A stretch of 55,487 nt of DNA from Bacteroidales bacterium UBA4243 (GCA_002396205.1 DGXB01000082.1:1-55487); one strand, 5' to 3'. Numbered from the stretch's first letter, positions 43,404 to 52,268 are shown. Numbers and translations: made by a program. The notes: a model not told the origin generated them from the letters alone.

Positions 43404-44287
43404 GATTCGCTTTTTTGGGGTCTTTGGTGCTTCCAGCGGCGGTGCGACCACAGCCAATTGTCCGGATTCTCGTTAATGAAACGCTCGACGCAACGCACAT
43501 ATTGTTCCATGATTTGGCCATCGGTAGCTTCCTTCGGGTTGTCGCAAACTGTCTCAAACGTCACCTCAAATCGTCCCCTACCCTTCCTGACCATGCTGAC
43601 GAACACAACGGCATAGTCCAATTTCCTGGCGATGCGCTCAATGCCCGTAAACCAGCAGGTGTCCTGATGAAGGAAGGTGGTCCAATAGTCCGACTCATGG
43701 CCAAACGAAGTCTGGTCAGCCATCATCAGCACCGCATTCTGGCTGTCGCGCAGCTGCACCAAACGTCGCAACACCGAGTTCGACTCCACCATCTCCAAGT
43801 TGCAGCCATAGGTACGTAAATAAAGCATAAGACGCTCAAAGACAGGGTTTTTCACCCGCTTATACACGGCGAGGCAATTGTGTGGCGTAAGGTCGCACAT
43901 CATCTTGCCAAACCATTCCCAGTTGCCCGAATGCGGGATGGCATAAAAGATGTTTTTTTTGCGCTCATAGAGTTGGGTGACGAGTTCGGGATTGGTGTAA
44001 GCGATGCGGTATTTATAGCCGTTGGGCTTCATCCTCAGCATCTTGGGAGCCTCAACGAACATGTCGCAAAGGTTGCGATAGAAATGCCGTTCGATGGTCT
44101 TGATCTCTTTTGCCTCTTTTTCAGGAAACGAATGCAAAAGATTGTCTCTGACCACTTTGCGACGATATCTTGCGATATAGTAGACCAAAAAGTAATAGCA
44201 ATCGGACTTCAGATAGAGAAGCCAATAGGGATGGACGGACTGGAACTGCATCCATAGCCTCACGATATGAAAGCCCAATCTTTGCAT
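43400..44287 (-). CDS. LpxL/HtrB-type lysophospholipid acyltransferase
   Basis: A 295-residue membrane-associated acyltransferase. The catalytic HxxxxW/D-like motif is HSGNWEW at about residue 119, followed by the AVYKRVKNPVFE region and WTTFLHQDTCWFTGI. Relatives add secondary acyl chains to lipid A. It is coupled to the GT2 gene and follows the GWxTD gene by 3 bases. Confidence 0.87.
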   Translation of the reverse strand: MQRLGFHIVRLWMQFQSVHPYWLLYLKSDCYYFLVYYIARYRRKVVRDNLLHSFPEKEAKEIKTIERHFYRNLCDMFVEAPKMLRMKPNGYKYRIAYTNPELVTQLYERKKNIFYAIPHSGNWEWFGKMMCDLTPHNCLAVYKRVKNPVFERLMLYLRTYGCNLEMVESNSVLRRLVQLRDSQNAVLMMADQTSFGHESDYWTTFLHQDTCWFTGIERIARKLDYAVVFVSMVRKGRGRFEVTFETVCDNPKEATDGQIMEQYVRCVERFINENPDNWLWSHRRWKHQRPQKSES

Positions 44288-44290
44288 GGC

Positions 44291-45769
44291 TTATCTCGGA
44301 TTGTTATAGAGTTCGCCGGCATGTGAGCCCCAACCTTTTTCGTACTCGGTTTGGTCGACGCCCTGGTCATAGCCCTGGCCATAGATGCGCGAATAGATTT
44401 CGAGCTGCCAACGCGGGTTGTTGACTTCGCCCACCATGTCGGAATGGATGAGCTGATAGTCGTTGGAGGCGGTGTCTTTCGTCATGAACACAAAACGCTT
44501 GTTGCGTTGGCCGGCCACCTCGTAGTAATGCCAAATCTCATAGGGATAAGCTCCTGGCTCATTGGGACTTTCCATGATCTTGTCGGGCTGTCCGTACTTC
44601 AGGAACACATAGCCGCGGTCGGAACGGTAGCCAGGAAACGAAGAGGTCTTGAACGACGCATTGACACGTCTGACAGCGGCCAGGTAGTCGTCGAAGCCGC
44701 GCTTGGGATTCATCGGCGAGCGTGCACTCCAGAAATTGAAGAGGAACTGCTGCATGGTCTTCATGTCGTCGGTCTTCACCAAGTTGACCGAATAGTCGCG
44801 TTCGATCTCGGTGCAAACGGGGTCGAGATAGCGGATATACTTGCGCAAGGTGTCGATTTCGGTGATGTTGGTGACAAAAGTGTTTTCGATGTTCACCCCC
44901 GACAAGTCGGCCATGTCGTAGCTCACGCTCGGGTTGCTGCGTTGGAAGAACCAGCTTTTGGAGCAAATCAACGCATTGCTGCGGTCGCGCATCTCGATGA
45001 CGAGGTAATAGTTGCCCGAAGGCAAGTCATTGATATCAATTGAGTTGAGCAACAAATTGACCTTGTTCACATCGAAGCGCTTGTTATAGGTATAGTTCTG
45101 CATCCTGTTCGACGATTCCACCGTCTCGATGTAATAGCTCACCAGATACTTGCCTTCGTCATACAGCTTGTCGCTGTTGTAAAGTTCGACATAAAAGTTG
45201 ATTTTCTCGTCGTTCGATCCATAGAAGGGATAGACGCGAGGCAGGAAGTCGTAACCGCTCTTGGTGCAAGCCGTAGGTTTAGCAGCCTGCCCATAGGAAT
45301 CGAACAAGAGGATGTCGGAGATGGCTGGCGTGCCGTCGGGATAGGCGACCTCCACTGTCGACTGCACCGTTGGCAGCGTCTCGCCGCTGTTCATGTCGGT
45401 GACGCTGATTTCCATCTCATACTCGCCGTTGGGCAAAGTGAAGCGCTGTTGGTCGATGAAAGCACCAGCGAGGTTAGCCGTGTCGGTCACAACAGGACTG
45501 TCCAAAGCGATTTTCGAGTAGGTGCAAATCTTGTCACCCTGCCTAAAAATGGTCTGGATCTCGATGGTCGACTTGAACCTGCCTGGCTCAAACTCCTTGT
45601 AGACCGCCGTCCGGCTGTCGAACGCGATGGCATTTTCCACGTAGGGCGACACGCCAGGCGCACAATACGTCGTGGTGGAAAGATAGGACTTCAGCCGTTT
45701 GGCCTTCGCTTGGGCATTGACTGAAACGGCCATCAGCACAAGCAACGTAAATGCAATTATTCGCTTCAT
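44291..45769 (-). CDS. GWxTD domain-containing exported protein
   Basis: A 492-residue protein with a signal peptide (ending VSVNAQ). It has the Bacteroidota GWxTD domain: the N-terminal half is beta-sandwich-like, and the C-terminal part has RGFDDYLAAVRRVNASF, then FPGYRSDRGYVFLKYGQPDKI and a basic end. The function of this domain is not established. ATG 45769 is used because the ATG at 45787 lies in the TAATTTTG box (45787-45794). It heads the unit with the acyltransferase and the GT2. Confidence 0.8.
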   Translation of the reverse strand: MKRIIAFTLLVLMAVSVNAQAKAKRLKSYLSTTTYCAPGVSPYVENAIAFDSRTAVYKEFEPGRFKSTIEIQTIFRQGDKICTYSKIALDSPVVTDTANLAGAFIDQQRFTLPNGEYEMEISVTDMNSGETLPTVQSTVEVAYPDGTPAISDILLFDSYGQAAKPTACTKSGYDFLPRVYPFYGSNDEKINFYVELYNSDKLYDEGKYLVSYYIETVESSNRMQNYTYNKRFDVNKVNLLLNSIDINDLPSGNYYLVIEMRDRSNALICSKSWFFQRSNPSVSYDMADLSGVNIENTFVTNITEIDTLRKYIRYLDPVCTEIERDYSVNLVKTDDMKTMQQFLFNFWSARSPMNPKRGFDDYLAAVRRVNASFKTSSFPGYRSDRGYVFLKYGQPDKIMESPNEPGAYPYEIWHYYEVAGQRNKRFVFMTKDTASNDYQLIHSDMVGEVNNPRWQLEIYSRIYGQGYDQGVDQTEYEKGWGSHAGELYNNPR

Positions 45770-45884
45770 AGTTCTATTATTTGGCACAAAATTATCTTTT
45801 TTCTTCTGATTGGTAAGTTATTTCTTTGTCTATTTTCTCAAGCAATATCAACAAAATCATGTTATATAATTAGTTTCCAATATT

Positions 45885-47525
45885 TTACATAATCCTTTTC
45901 AAGTAATCGATCAAGGCTTGTTCCAAGTTGTCGCCCAAGCCCACCACCGAAAGGATCTTGTTGGTCCGCCGGTTGGCCCCACTGTATGAAATGCCTTCGA
46001 GCACGGCTATCTCGGCATCATTCATGCCAAGAATACCAAGGCAACTATGGCGAAGGTCAGCCGTGTTGAGGTCGGGATAATCCTTGAGGAAACGCGACGA
46101 GAAGCCAGGGAAGCACCGGTTGGCTTCCTGTACCAACCCGATGTAATCCATCTCTTTCAGCTTTAATTTAGGATAAACGCCCACATTCTTGATCATGATG
46201 TCCTTTCCCTCCACCGAATGCCTGATTTTCCTCACGATGTCGCTATCGGAGAACGCTTTCCAAGCCTCGTCGAAGTCCGGTCGGTTGGCTAACAACTGCT
46301 TCCTTGTGTCGTTGAGTTGTTGAGCCATTTGCTCAAGCTCATTATTCTTGTCGGCGTTTTCCTGTTCGTGTTTTTGCTCAATGGTCGTGATTTTGCTTTC
46401 TATATGCGAAATGCGACTGCGGTTACGGATGATGATGAAAGCCATGAAAACGGCAAGGGTCACGAGCAAAGCCACGATGACGAACAAGGCCACATTGCCA
46501 CTGCCGTTCGTAGAAGGGGTCTCGTCTGTCGGGCGATTGAATTCGTCGAAAAGGTACTCGATTTCCATCTTCTTGGCAGCCCTACGGGTCTCACGCATCG
46601 AACTCTCGACGTAGAAGCGGGTGTAGCGCAACTCCTCATCAGCTTTCCCATTGACGCGGCATATCTCGGACAACTTGGCGGCGGCATCCACTCGCGCTAT
46701 GGGGTCGCCTGAGGCGAAAGCACGTTTCAGATGCGGATAAGCCGAGTCGTACTGCTGCATCTCAAACAGCTTTGCGCCGATGGCAAGTTCCCCATCATCC
46801 ACTCCAAGAGGCGCGAGATCTTTCGCCTTGCCGAAACATGCCAAAGCCTTGTCGTATTCCTTCTCCGCCTGATAGATGTTAGCCTCATAGCGCATCATGG
46901 CAGCCAGGTCGGCATCATTCTCGAAATATGTCGTTGCTTGTTGGCAAGCCTCCATCGCATTGTCGTAGAGTCCGAAGCTATAAAGGATTTCCGACAAACG
47001 TGTGTAAGTCAAGGCGATGAAACGCTTGGCATAGGAATGCTCGTCCCACGCCTGAAACTGCCGCATCACACCCAACGCACCAAGATAATGCCTAAAAGCC
47101 TCCACATCGTCGTTGGCGAAAGCATATTCCACACCTTTGTAGTAATGGGCGTTGGCCCGAAGATAACACAAATCCTCATCTGTCGGATAAAGGACCGCCA
47201 GGCTATCGTAGAAGGCAACGACTGGTGCCAGTTCAGGACTATTTTCGTCAAGCCAACGGTTTTTGTACTGCATCTGAACGACGCGCAAATCCAACTCAAT
47301 GGAGTCAAGCGTGGTGAAAGGCGCCTCCAAAGCGGCTTCCAACAAACCTTCGACGCTGAAGGCAGCCTGAGCGGGATCGGTCTCCAGCAACGATTCCAAG
47401 GCCCTCAGTTCGTTGAAATGGCGTGGGGCTGTATCGAGCGTGAAGGGTGAACGGTCCCTTGAGCAAGCCCAAAGAAGCGCCGCCGAGAGCAGCACAGCAA
47501 CCAAAAACATGCAGCGATTCCTCAT
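45885..47525 (-). CDS. Membrane-anchored TPR protein with C-terminal regulator-like domain
   Basis: A 546-residue protein. A lipoprotein-like N-terminal signal (AALLWACSRD) is followed by several tetratricopeptide-like helices (about residues 120-310), a transmembrane segment (VALFVIVALLVTLAVFMAFII) and a coiled coil. The C-terminal 140 residues (LNTADLRHSCLGILGMNDAEIAVLEGISY) resemble the cytosolic domains of Bacteroides TPR regulators that act like one-protein signal receivers with a helix-turn-helix. If so it would sense outside and act inside, by inference. A TATCTTTG box lies at 47549-47556. Confidence 0.75.
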   Translation of the reverse strand: MRNRCMFLVAVLLSAALLWACSRDRSPFTLDTAPRHFNELRALESLLETDPAQAAFSVEGLLEAALEAPFTTLDSIELDLRVVQMQYKNRWLDENSPELAPVVAFYDSLAVLYPTDEDLCYLRANAHYYKGVEYAFANDDVEAFRHYLGALGVMRQFQAWDEHSYAKRFIALTYTRLSEILYSFGLYDNAMEACQQATTYFENDADLAAMMRYEANIYQAEKEYDKALACFGKAKDLAPLGVDDGELAIGAKLFEMQQYDSAYPHLKRAFASGDPIARVDAAAKLSEICRVNGKADEELRYTRFYVESSMRETRRAAKKMEIEYLFDEFNRPTDETPSTNGSGNVALFVIVALLVTLAVFMAFIIIRNRSRISHIESKITTIEQKHEQENADKNNELEQMAQQLNDTRKQLLANRPDFDEAWKAFSDSDIVRKIRHSVEGKDIMIKNVGVYPKLKLKEMDYIGLVQEANRCFPGFSSRFLKDYPDLNTADLRHSCLGILGMNDAEIAVLEGISYSGANRRTNKILSVVGLGDNLEQALIDYLKRIM

Positions 47526-47548
47526 TTCAGTATCGTCGTTAAGCCATG

Positions 47549-47556
47549 CAAAGATA
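47549..47556 (-). promoter_or_regulatory. -7 box of the TPR regulator gene
   Basis: TATCTTTG on the minus strand, 23 bases before the ATG at 47525. Confidence 0.5.
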
Positions 47557-47716
47557 GTGTTTTCATCGAAACGGGAAAAGAAAAGATGGGTACCAAAAGC
47601 ACAAGAAGAAAAGTCTTTATTTTACAATCAATTGATTATCAATATATAAAATCAAGACAAAAGCATCAAAAAAACTTTTTTTTCTGACAACTGCATTGGG
47701 CAAATGAAAAAAGTTG

Positions 47717-47724
47717 TACTTTTG
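47717..47724 (+). promoter_or_regulatory. -7 box of the tRNA-Ser pair
   Basis: TACTTTTG, 4 bases before the first tRNA, as expected for a tRNA transcript start. Confidence 0.65.
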
Positions 47725-47728
47725 CAGC

Positions 47729-47813
47729 GGAGATATGGCTGAGTGGTCGATAGCGGCGGTCTTGAAAACCGTTAAGCCGAAAGGCTTCGGGGGTTCGAAT
47801 CCCTCTGTCTCCG
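47729..47813 (+). tRNA. tRNA-Ser (anticodon TGA)
   Basis: Acceptor stem GGAGATA/TGTCTCC, anticodon stem CGGTCTTGAAAACCG with TGA, a long variable arm (AAGCCGAAAGGCTTC) as in serine tRNAs, and the T arm GGGGGTTCGAATCCCTC. CCA is not encoded. The first of two serine tRNAs on one transcript. Confidence 0.95.
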
Positions 47814-47846
47814 CAAGGTGGTGCAAGTCCACCTACCGAAACCACT

Positions 47847-47932
47847 GGAGAGATGCCGGAGTGGTCGATCGGGGCGGTCTCGAAAACCGTTGAACGCTTT
47901 GCGTTCCAAGGGTTCGAATCCCTTTCTCTCCG
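47847..47932 (+). tRNA. tRNA-Ser (anticodon CGA)
   Basis: Acceptor stem GGAGAGA/TCTCTCC, anticodon CGA in CGGTCTCGAAAACCG, long variable arm GAACGCTTTGCGTTC, T arm AAGGGTTCGAATCCCTT. It stands 33 bases after the first tRNA; between them AGGTGG-TGCAAGT-CCACCT forms a hairpin that may aid processing. Confidence 0.95.
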
Positions 47933-47939
47933 CAAAAGG

Positions 47940-47965
47940 AAAAGCTCAGCCGAGGCTGAGCTTTT
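47940..47965. terminator. Bidirectional terminator after tRNA-Ser pair and rhodanese gene
   Basis: AAAAGCTCAGC and GCTGAGCTTTT are perfect inverse copies (11 base pairs) with a CGAG loop, so T-runs follow in both directions. It ends 4 bases before the stop of the rhodanese-lipoprotein gene. Confidence 0.88.
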
Positions 47966-47969
47966 CTTG

Positions 47970-49034
47970 TTATTCGTAATGCCTAATCCTCACTTCCACC
48001 CCATCGGCTCCCAGTTGTGACGGGATGCCACTGACATCGGTCTGCCCGTAATGGTAGGGGAACAGCACCCTTGGCTTGACCATCCTTGCAGCGTTAAGGA
48101 GCTGCTCGACCGTCATGGTGTAAGGCTGGTTGCAGGGCATGAAGGCGACATCAATGTCTTTGATTTCGGCCATCTCGGGAATGTCTTCAGTGTCGCCGGC
48201 GATGTAGATTCTCAGTCCGTCGAGGGTGAGGATGAAACCGTTGTCCCTTCCCTTGGGATGGAACTGCTGGTGTCCCTCAGTAGTGTTGTAGGCAGGGACG
48301 GCCTCAAGAGTGATGTCGTCGGCCAATTGCAGCACGTCGCCATTGGCCATCACCGTGCCATGGCCGAGCATATCTGCACAGCGTTGGTTGGTCACCAATT
48401 GGGTGTTGTCGCCAGTCAATAATTTGATGGCAGTCGTGTCGAAATGGTCGAAATGCTCATGGGTGACGAGAAGGTAGTCCGCCTTGGGCATTTCGGTGTA
48501 GTCGATGGTCTTCTCCCCTAATTTCGTCACGGGGTCGACCATGATTTCCTTGCCGTCATATTCGATGCGGATGCTGGCATGTACCAAAGCGTGGAATTTG
48601 ACTTCCTTGCCACTTTTGGTGACAAAGCTGTCCACCTCGTAAGTGTCCTCAGGCTCAGTTACCTCAATAGGCATCCCAGCATCTTTCCAAGTCGTGATTC
48701 CGCCTAAGAGGTTCACGACCTTGAAGCCTTCCTTGACAAGCATTCCGGCGGCATCGGCCGATCGTTTTCCGCCGCGACAATACACCGCTATCGTTTTTTC
48801 TTCGGGAAGGATCGATTTGATTTTCTCGACGAAGTCATCCGCTTTGACGTCAATATTGAGGGCATTGGCAATATGTCCCTCATCGAATTCCGCTGCGGTC
48901 CTCACATCGAGCAGGACGACATCGGGGTTCTTCAAGCATTCGACGAAAGCGTTGACATCTGCGTTTTCAAAACCTTGATGGCCACAGGCGACCAAGCCCA
49001 AAAGGGCAAATAAACTGGTAATCATCTTTTTCAT
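47970..49034 (-). CDS. Lipoprotein with rhodanese domain fused to metal-dependent hydrolase
   Basis: A 354-residue protein: a lipoprotein signal (LFALLGLVACGHQ), a rhodanese domain (about residues 25-115) with the catalytic Cys in AVYCRGGKRSADAAG, and a metallo-beta-lactamase-type hydrolase with THEHFDHFD, followed by AGDTEDIP and a terminal FPYHYGQTD. The combination suggests sulfur transfer or hydrolysis in the envelope; the substrate is unknown. ATG 49034 starts the signal; frames further upstream have none. It follows the esterase gene by 49 bases. Confidence 0.85.
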   Translation of the reverse strand: MKKMITSLFALLGLVACGHQGFENADVNAFVECLKNPDVVLLDVRTAAEFDEGHIANALNIDVKADDFVEKIKSILPEEKTIAVYCRGGKRSADAAGMLVKEGFKVVNLLGGITTWKDAGMPIEVTEPEDTYEVDSFVTKSGKEVKFHALVHASIRIEYDGKEIMVDPVTKLGEKTIDYTEMPKADYLLVTHEHFDHFDTTAIKLLTGDNTQLVTNQRCADMLGHGTVMANGDVLQLADDITLEAVPAYNTTEGHQQFHPKGRDNGFILTLDGLRIYIAGDTEDIPEMAEIKDIDVAFMPCNQPYTMTVEQLLNAARMVKPRVLFPYHYGQTDVSGIPSQLGADGVEVRIRHYE

Positions 49035-49083
49035 AGTGTCGGTAGGTTTGGGGTGGTAAGGATAGGGTAAAAAGTATGCTTTA

Positions 49084-50001
49084 TCACTTGTACAGGTCTC
49101 CAGGTGTATACAAGTCGTAGGGCGGCATCGTCGAGGGGTCAAGGTTGTTGTAGGTGCCGTCCACCTGGATCTTTTCCTTCTTGTAAACGTAGTGACGGAC
49201 AAACCACACCAAGTCGTCGACCGTCAGCGGACCGCCAGCTGCCACACTGTGGCCGTAGCCCTCGAAACGGCGAGCGAAATAAGGATAGTCGAACTTCTCG
49301 AAACGGTCAACCAAGGCATCGGTGCCATAGAAGCCGATATTGAAAAGGCTGATTTTCTTGTACGGCACCAAGCGGTCCGACGTGCCATGATAGAGCATCG
49401 TAGGAGCAGGTGCGTGGTTTCGATATTGAACTTTGCCTTCGTTGGAAAAGATGGCTCCTGCATATGAAATCACGCCCGCGAGGCGAAAATCGTCAGGCAG
49501 GATGCTGGAATTGAGATAGCCGTTGCATAGCGTGTAGTCGGTCTGCAACGAGGTGATGGCCCCAGCACTGGAGCCAACCATCACAATCCAATCCTTGTTG
49601 ACTTTCAGCTCTTTGGCATGGTCAAGCAAATATGCGAGAGCCGAAATGGCATCTTCGACGGCCATATCAATGGCAATCTTTAAAGGCTCGGAATTGAAGA
49701 CGCTCAGGTTCTTTGCCCCTTTCAAACCAAGACGATAGTCGATGGCGGCCACTTGGAAACCTTCGTCGACCAATTGCTTGAAATAGGCTTTCTCAAACTT
49801 GCCGTTGCGCTGCCCGCCAACGAATCCACCACCGAAAACATAGACCATGCAAATCGTGCTATCATTCACGTTTTCAGGTGTATAGAAATCAAGATAAAGT
49901 TGGGTTGTATCTCTTTCAGCATAGAGATAAGTCTTCATGTCCTGCGCAAAGGCACCTATGCCCGTGAGGAGAATTGCTAATAGTAGGGCTATCTTTTTCA
50001 T
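49084..50001 (-). CDS. Exported alpha/beta hydrolase (esterase-like)
   Basis: A 305-residue protein with a signal peptide (ending GAFAQ). The oxyanion motif VFGGGFVGGQ, the nucleophile GSSAGA, an Asp in YHGTSDRLVPY and His in FEGYGHSVA complete a hormone-sensitive-lipase/BD-FAE-like triad. The substrate is unknown; a carbohydrate esterase role is possible. No clear promoter; the upstream gap holds a palindromic repeat. Confidence 0.82.
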   Translation of the reverse strand: MKKIALLLAILLTGIGAFAQDMKTYLYAERDTTQLYLDFYTPENVNDSTICMVYVFGGGFVGGQRNGKFEKAYFKQLVDEGFQVAAIDYRLGLKGAKNLSVFNSEPLKIAIDMAVEDAISALAYLLDHAKELKVNKDWIVMVGSSAGAITSLQTDYTLCNGYLNSSILPDDFRLAGVISYAGAIFSNEGKVQYRNHAPAPTMLYHGTSDRLVPYKKISLFNIGFYGTDALVDRFEKFDYPYFARRFEGYGHSVAAGGPLTVDDLVWFVRHYVYKKEKIQVDGTYNNLDPSTMPPYDLYTPGDLYK

Positions 50002-50017
50002 TGTTGTTTCTTTTGAC

Positions 50018-50090
50018 TATGGCCGATGGCTTATGGTTCATGGCTCGATTCCTCTGTAAAACGAGCCATATGCCGAAGGCTATAGGCCAT
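50018..50090. repeat. Imperfect inverted repeat, ATGGCTCG/CGAGCCAT
   Basis: Two arms of about 29 bases, starting ATGGCC and meeting as ATGGCTCG (50039-50046) and CGAGCCAT (50062-50069), surround a short loop. It has units of ATGGCTTATGG type common between genes in Bacteroidales. Confidence 0.6.
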
Positions 50091-50092
50091 GA

Positions 50093-51031
50093 TTATTGAT
50101 ACGTTTTATAGTATTCTTTCAGGAAATCAGGCAGTTGGCGAAGGGCGGCTTGTTCGCGCCATTGTTTGCGCACCTCTTGCGCAGGCACGCCAAAGACGGC
50201 CTTGCCCGGCTCGATGTTCTTGTCGACGGCAGAGGTGGCCAACACGACGGCTCCTGTTCCGATGACCAAGTCCTTGTTGACGCACACACGGCCCCAAAGG
50301 ATGACATCGTCCTCGATGCGCGTCACGCCTGCGATGGCGGCATGGGCTCCGATGAGGCAGTTGTGGCCGATGTAGCTGTCGTGCCCGATTTGGCAGTGGT
50401 TGTCGAGTTTGGTGCCGCTCTCGATGATGGTGTCGGAGGTGACGCCACGGTCGATGCTGCACAAGGCCCCGATTTCCACATCGTCGGCGATGACCACGCG
50501 ACCAAACGACTCGAACTTCTTGAAGCCTTCGTTGCGGCGTTGGAAATAATAACCGTCGGCTCCAATGACACTGCCCGAATGGATGATGACATTGTCGCCA
50601 ATCACGCAATGGTCGTAGATGGTCACATTGGGATGGATGAGGCAGTTCTTCCCGATGACGGTGTGGTGTCCGACGAAGCTGCCCGGCATAATGAGCGTGC
50701 CCTCCCCTATCTCGGCCGTATCGCTGATGGGCATGGTTTGCGGCTCGAAGGGGCGGAAATGGCGCATCAAGCGGATGAACGCATCAAACGGGTCGGGGTG
50801 CAAGAGCAAGGCCTTCCCTTCGGGGCAGTCCACCTCTTTATTAATAAGGACCACCGTGGCCGCCGAATTGAGTGCCTTGGCGTAGTATTTCGGGTGGTCA
50901 ACGAAGGTGATGTCGCCTGCCTCCACCTTGTGGATTTCGTTGAGTCCGGTGATGGGGAACTTGGCATCGCCAACAAATTTTGCATCAATGAGTTCCGCTA
51001 TGGTTTTCAGAGTAGTCTTTTGTATTTTCAT
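50093..51031 (-). CDS. lpxD: UDP-3-O-acylglucosamine N-acyltransferase
   Basis: A 312-residue enzyme of lipid A synthesis. The N-terminal domain (ITGLNEIHKVEAGDITFVDHPKYYAKAL) precedes a left-handed beta-helix of hexapeptide repeats (IGDNVIIHSGSVIGADG, IGALCSIDRGV), and a C-terminal helix. The catalytic His is in the KLDNHCQIGHDSYIGHN block. It lies behind DUF2442 on the same strand. Confidence 0.88.
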   Translation of the reverse strand: MKIQKTTLKTIAELIDAKFVGDAKFPITGLNEIHKVEAGDITFVDHPKYYAKALNSAATVVLINKEVDCPEGKALLLHPDPFDAFIRLMRHFRPFEPQTMPISDTAEIGEGTLIMPGSFVGHHTVIGKNCLIHPNVTIYDHCVIGDNVIIHSGSVIGADGYYFQRRNEGFKKFESFGRVVIADDVEIGALCSIDRGVTSDTIIESGTKLDNHCQIGHDSYIGHNCLIGAHAAIAGVTRIEDDVILWGRVCVNKDLVIGTGAVVLATSAVDKNIEPGKAVFGVPAQEVRKQWREQAALRQLPDFLKEYYKTYQ

Positions 51032-51051
51032 TTTACACTGTTATTTGTCGT

Positions 51052-51300
51052 TCAAGCAGCCTTTCCCTTTTCGTAAAGATACTCAGGAGCAAAATCAACG
51101 CCGTTATACCATTCCAAAGTCCAATCTGTCAAAGCAAATTGGATGAAATTATCGAGTTTAAGCAAAGGCTCACGTAACTTGCCTGTAAGCAGTGGCTTGA
51201 AATCGACAATCCGATGCTCGCCATTGCTGAATTCAAGATCCATCGTATAGTCGTGCAAATACTCGACATCAACGATTCTCAACAATTCATGTTCTTCCAT
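51052..51300 (-). CDS. DUF2442 protein
   Basis: An 82-residue protein of the DUF2442 family (ILRIVDVEYLHDYTMDLEFSN-like opening; DWTLEWYNGVDFAPEYLY near the end). It is found beside DUF4160 proteins as here (6 bases apart), in arrangements that resemble toxin-antitoxin pairs. The function has not been shown. Confidence 0.85.
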   Translation of the reverse strand: MEEHELLRIVDVEYLHDYTMDLEFSNGEHRIVDFKPLLTGKLREPLLKLDNFIQFALTDWTLEWYNGVDFAPEYLYEKGKAA

Positions 51301-51306
51301 AGTGTT

Positions 51307-51564
51307 TTATTTTAAGGGTTTTATCGGCATGGGCGCTTCACCTTTCTGCAAGAGTTCCCAATTCGACATCAATTCGTCATGATGCTCATCCATCCAAGCA
51401 AACACCTTGTTCAACGCCTTTCGGGGAAGCTGCCCTGAAACCAAGCCCTTGTCAATCGTAATGCTGGCCCGGTAACTACCATAACGTACATGGAAATGCG
51501 GAGGGTTGTGGTCGTCACCAAACATGGCGATAATAATTCCAAAAAACCTGCTGATTTCAGACAT
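51307..51564 (-). CDS. DUF4160 protein
   Basis: An 85-residue protein of the DUF4160 family, seen in GIIIAMFGDDHNPPHFHVRYG, where the HNPPHFHV block is the signature. With DUF2442 it may form a toxin-antitoxin-like pair; which would be toxic is not known. It has a TATATTTG box at 51595-51602. Confidence 0.88.
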   Translation of the reverse strand: MSEISRFFGIIIAMFGDDHNPPHFHVRYGSYRASITIDKGLVSGQLPRKALNKVFAWMDEHHDELMSNWELLQKGEAPMPIKPLK

Positions 51565-51594
51565 GAAACTTCAGTTTGAACTTGTTTTGCGCTG

Positions 51595-51602
51595 CAAATA
51601 TA
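51595..51602 (-). promoter_or_regulatory. -7 box of DUF4160-DUF2442-lpxD unit
   Basis: TATATTTG on the minus strand, 30 bases before the DUF4160 ATG, just past the efp terminator. Confidence 0.5.
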
Positions 51603-51604
51603 CA

Positions 51605-51640
51605 CAAAAAAAAAGCGCAAAGTCAACGACCTTGCGCTAT
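51605..51640 (-). terminator. Terminator of efp
   Basis: On the minus strand AGCGCAA and TTGCGCT (51632-51638 and 51614-51620 on plus) form a stem followed by a run of nine T. Confidence 0.85.
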
Positions 51641-51659
51641 TTTTATGCTCGGCACTGTT

Positions 51660-52223
51660 TTAGGCCTTCACGCGTTCGCAGTATTCGCCCGTGCGGGTGT
51701 CGACGCGGATCATGTCGTCGGTGTTGATGAACAACGGCACACGCACCATGGCGCCCGTTTCGACGGTGGCTTCCTTCAAGGCGTTGGTGGCGGTGTTGCC
51801 CTTCTCGCCAGGCTCGGTGTAAGTCACCTTCAGCACGGTCTTCACCGGCATTTCGGCGTACAGGATGGTCTCGGTGGAGGCATCGACGACAACGTCAACC
51901 TCGTCGTTTTCCTTCATGAACTTCACGCCCGTGATGTTGCCCTCGGGAATCGGGATTTGGTCGTAGGTCTCGGTATTCATGAAGATGTAGTCCTCGCCTT
52001 CCTTGTAGAGGTACTGGTGGGGACGGTGCTCAACGCGCACGTCTTCGAGCTTCACGCCGATGTCGAAACGCTTTTCGAGCACGTTGCCGCTCAACACGTC
52101 CTTCAGTTTGATACGCATGATAGTGTTGCCCTTGCCAGGCTTAACGTGTTGGAAGTCAATGCAGAAATAAATCTTTCCATCCAAACGGACAGCACTTCCA
52201 ATCTTTACATCTTGACTTAACAT
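51660..52223 (-). CDS. efp: Elongation factor P
   Basis: A 187-residue protein that helps ribosomes through polyproline stretches. The loop HVKPGKGN puts Lys31 at the tip that is modified in some bacteria, and the three domains are complete to TRTGEYCERVKA. A TATCTTTG box (52261-52268) and four phased repeats lie upstream. The start is close to the usual one. Confidence 0.95.
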   Translation of the reverse strand: MLSQDVKIGSAVRLDGKIYFCIDFQHVKPGKGNTIMRIKLKDVLSGNVLEKRFDIGVKLEDVRVEHRPHQYLYKEGEDYIFMNTETYDQIPIPEGNITGVKFMKENDEVDVVVDASTETILYAEMPVKTVLKVTYTEPGEKGNTATNALKEATVETGAMVRVPLFINTDDMIRVDTRTGEYCERVKA

Positions 52224-52260
52224 AGTATTCTGTGATTTAATGATTTAAAATTTGAAGCTG

Positions 52261-52268
52261 CAAAGATA
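52261..52268 (-). promoter_or_regulatory. -7 box of efp
   Basis: TATCTTTG on the minus strand, 37 bases before the efp ATG. The -33 region is taken up by the first phased repeat. Confidence 0.6.

Noticed and set aside
47814..47846. GTGCAAGTCC between the tRNAs as a group II intron piece
   Set aside because: It is only part of a short AGGTGG/CCACCT hairpin and lacks the rest of the domain I pattern.
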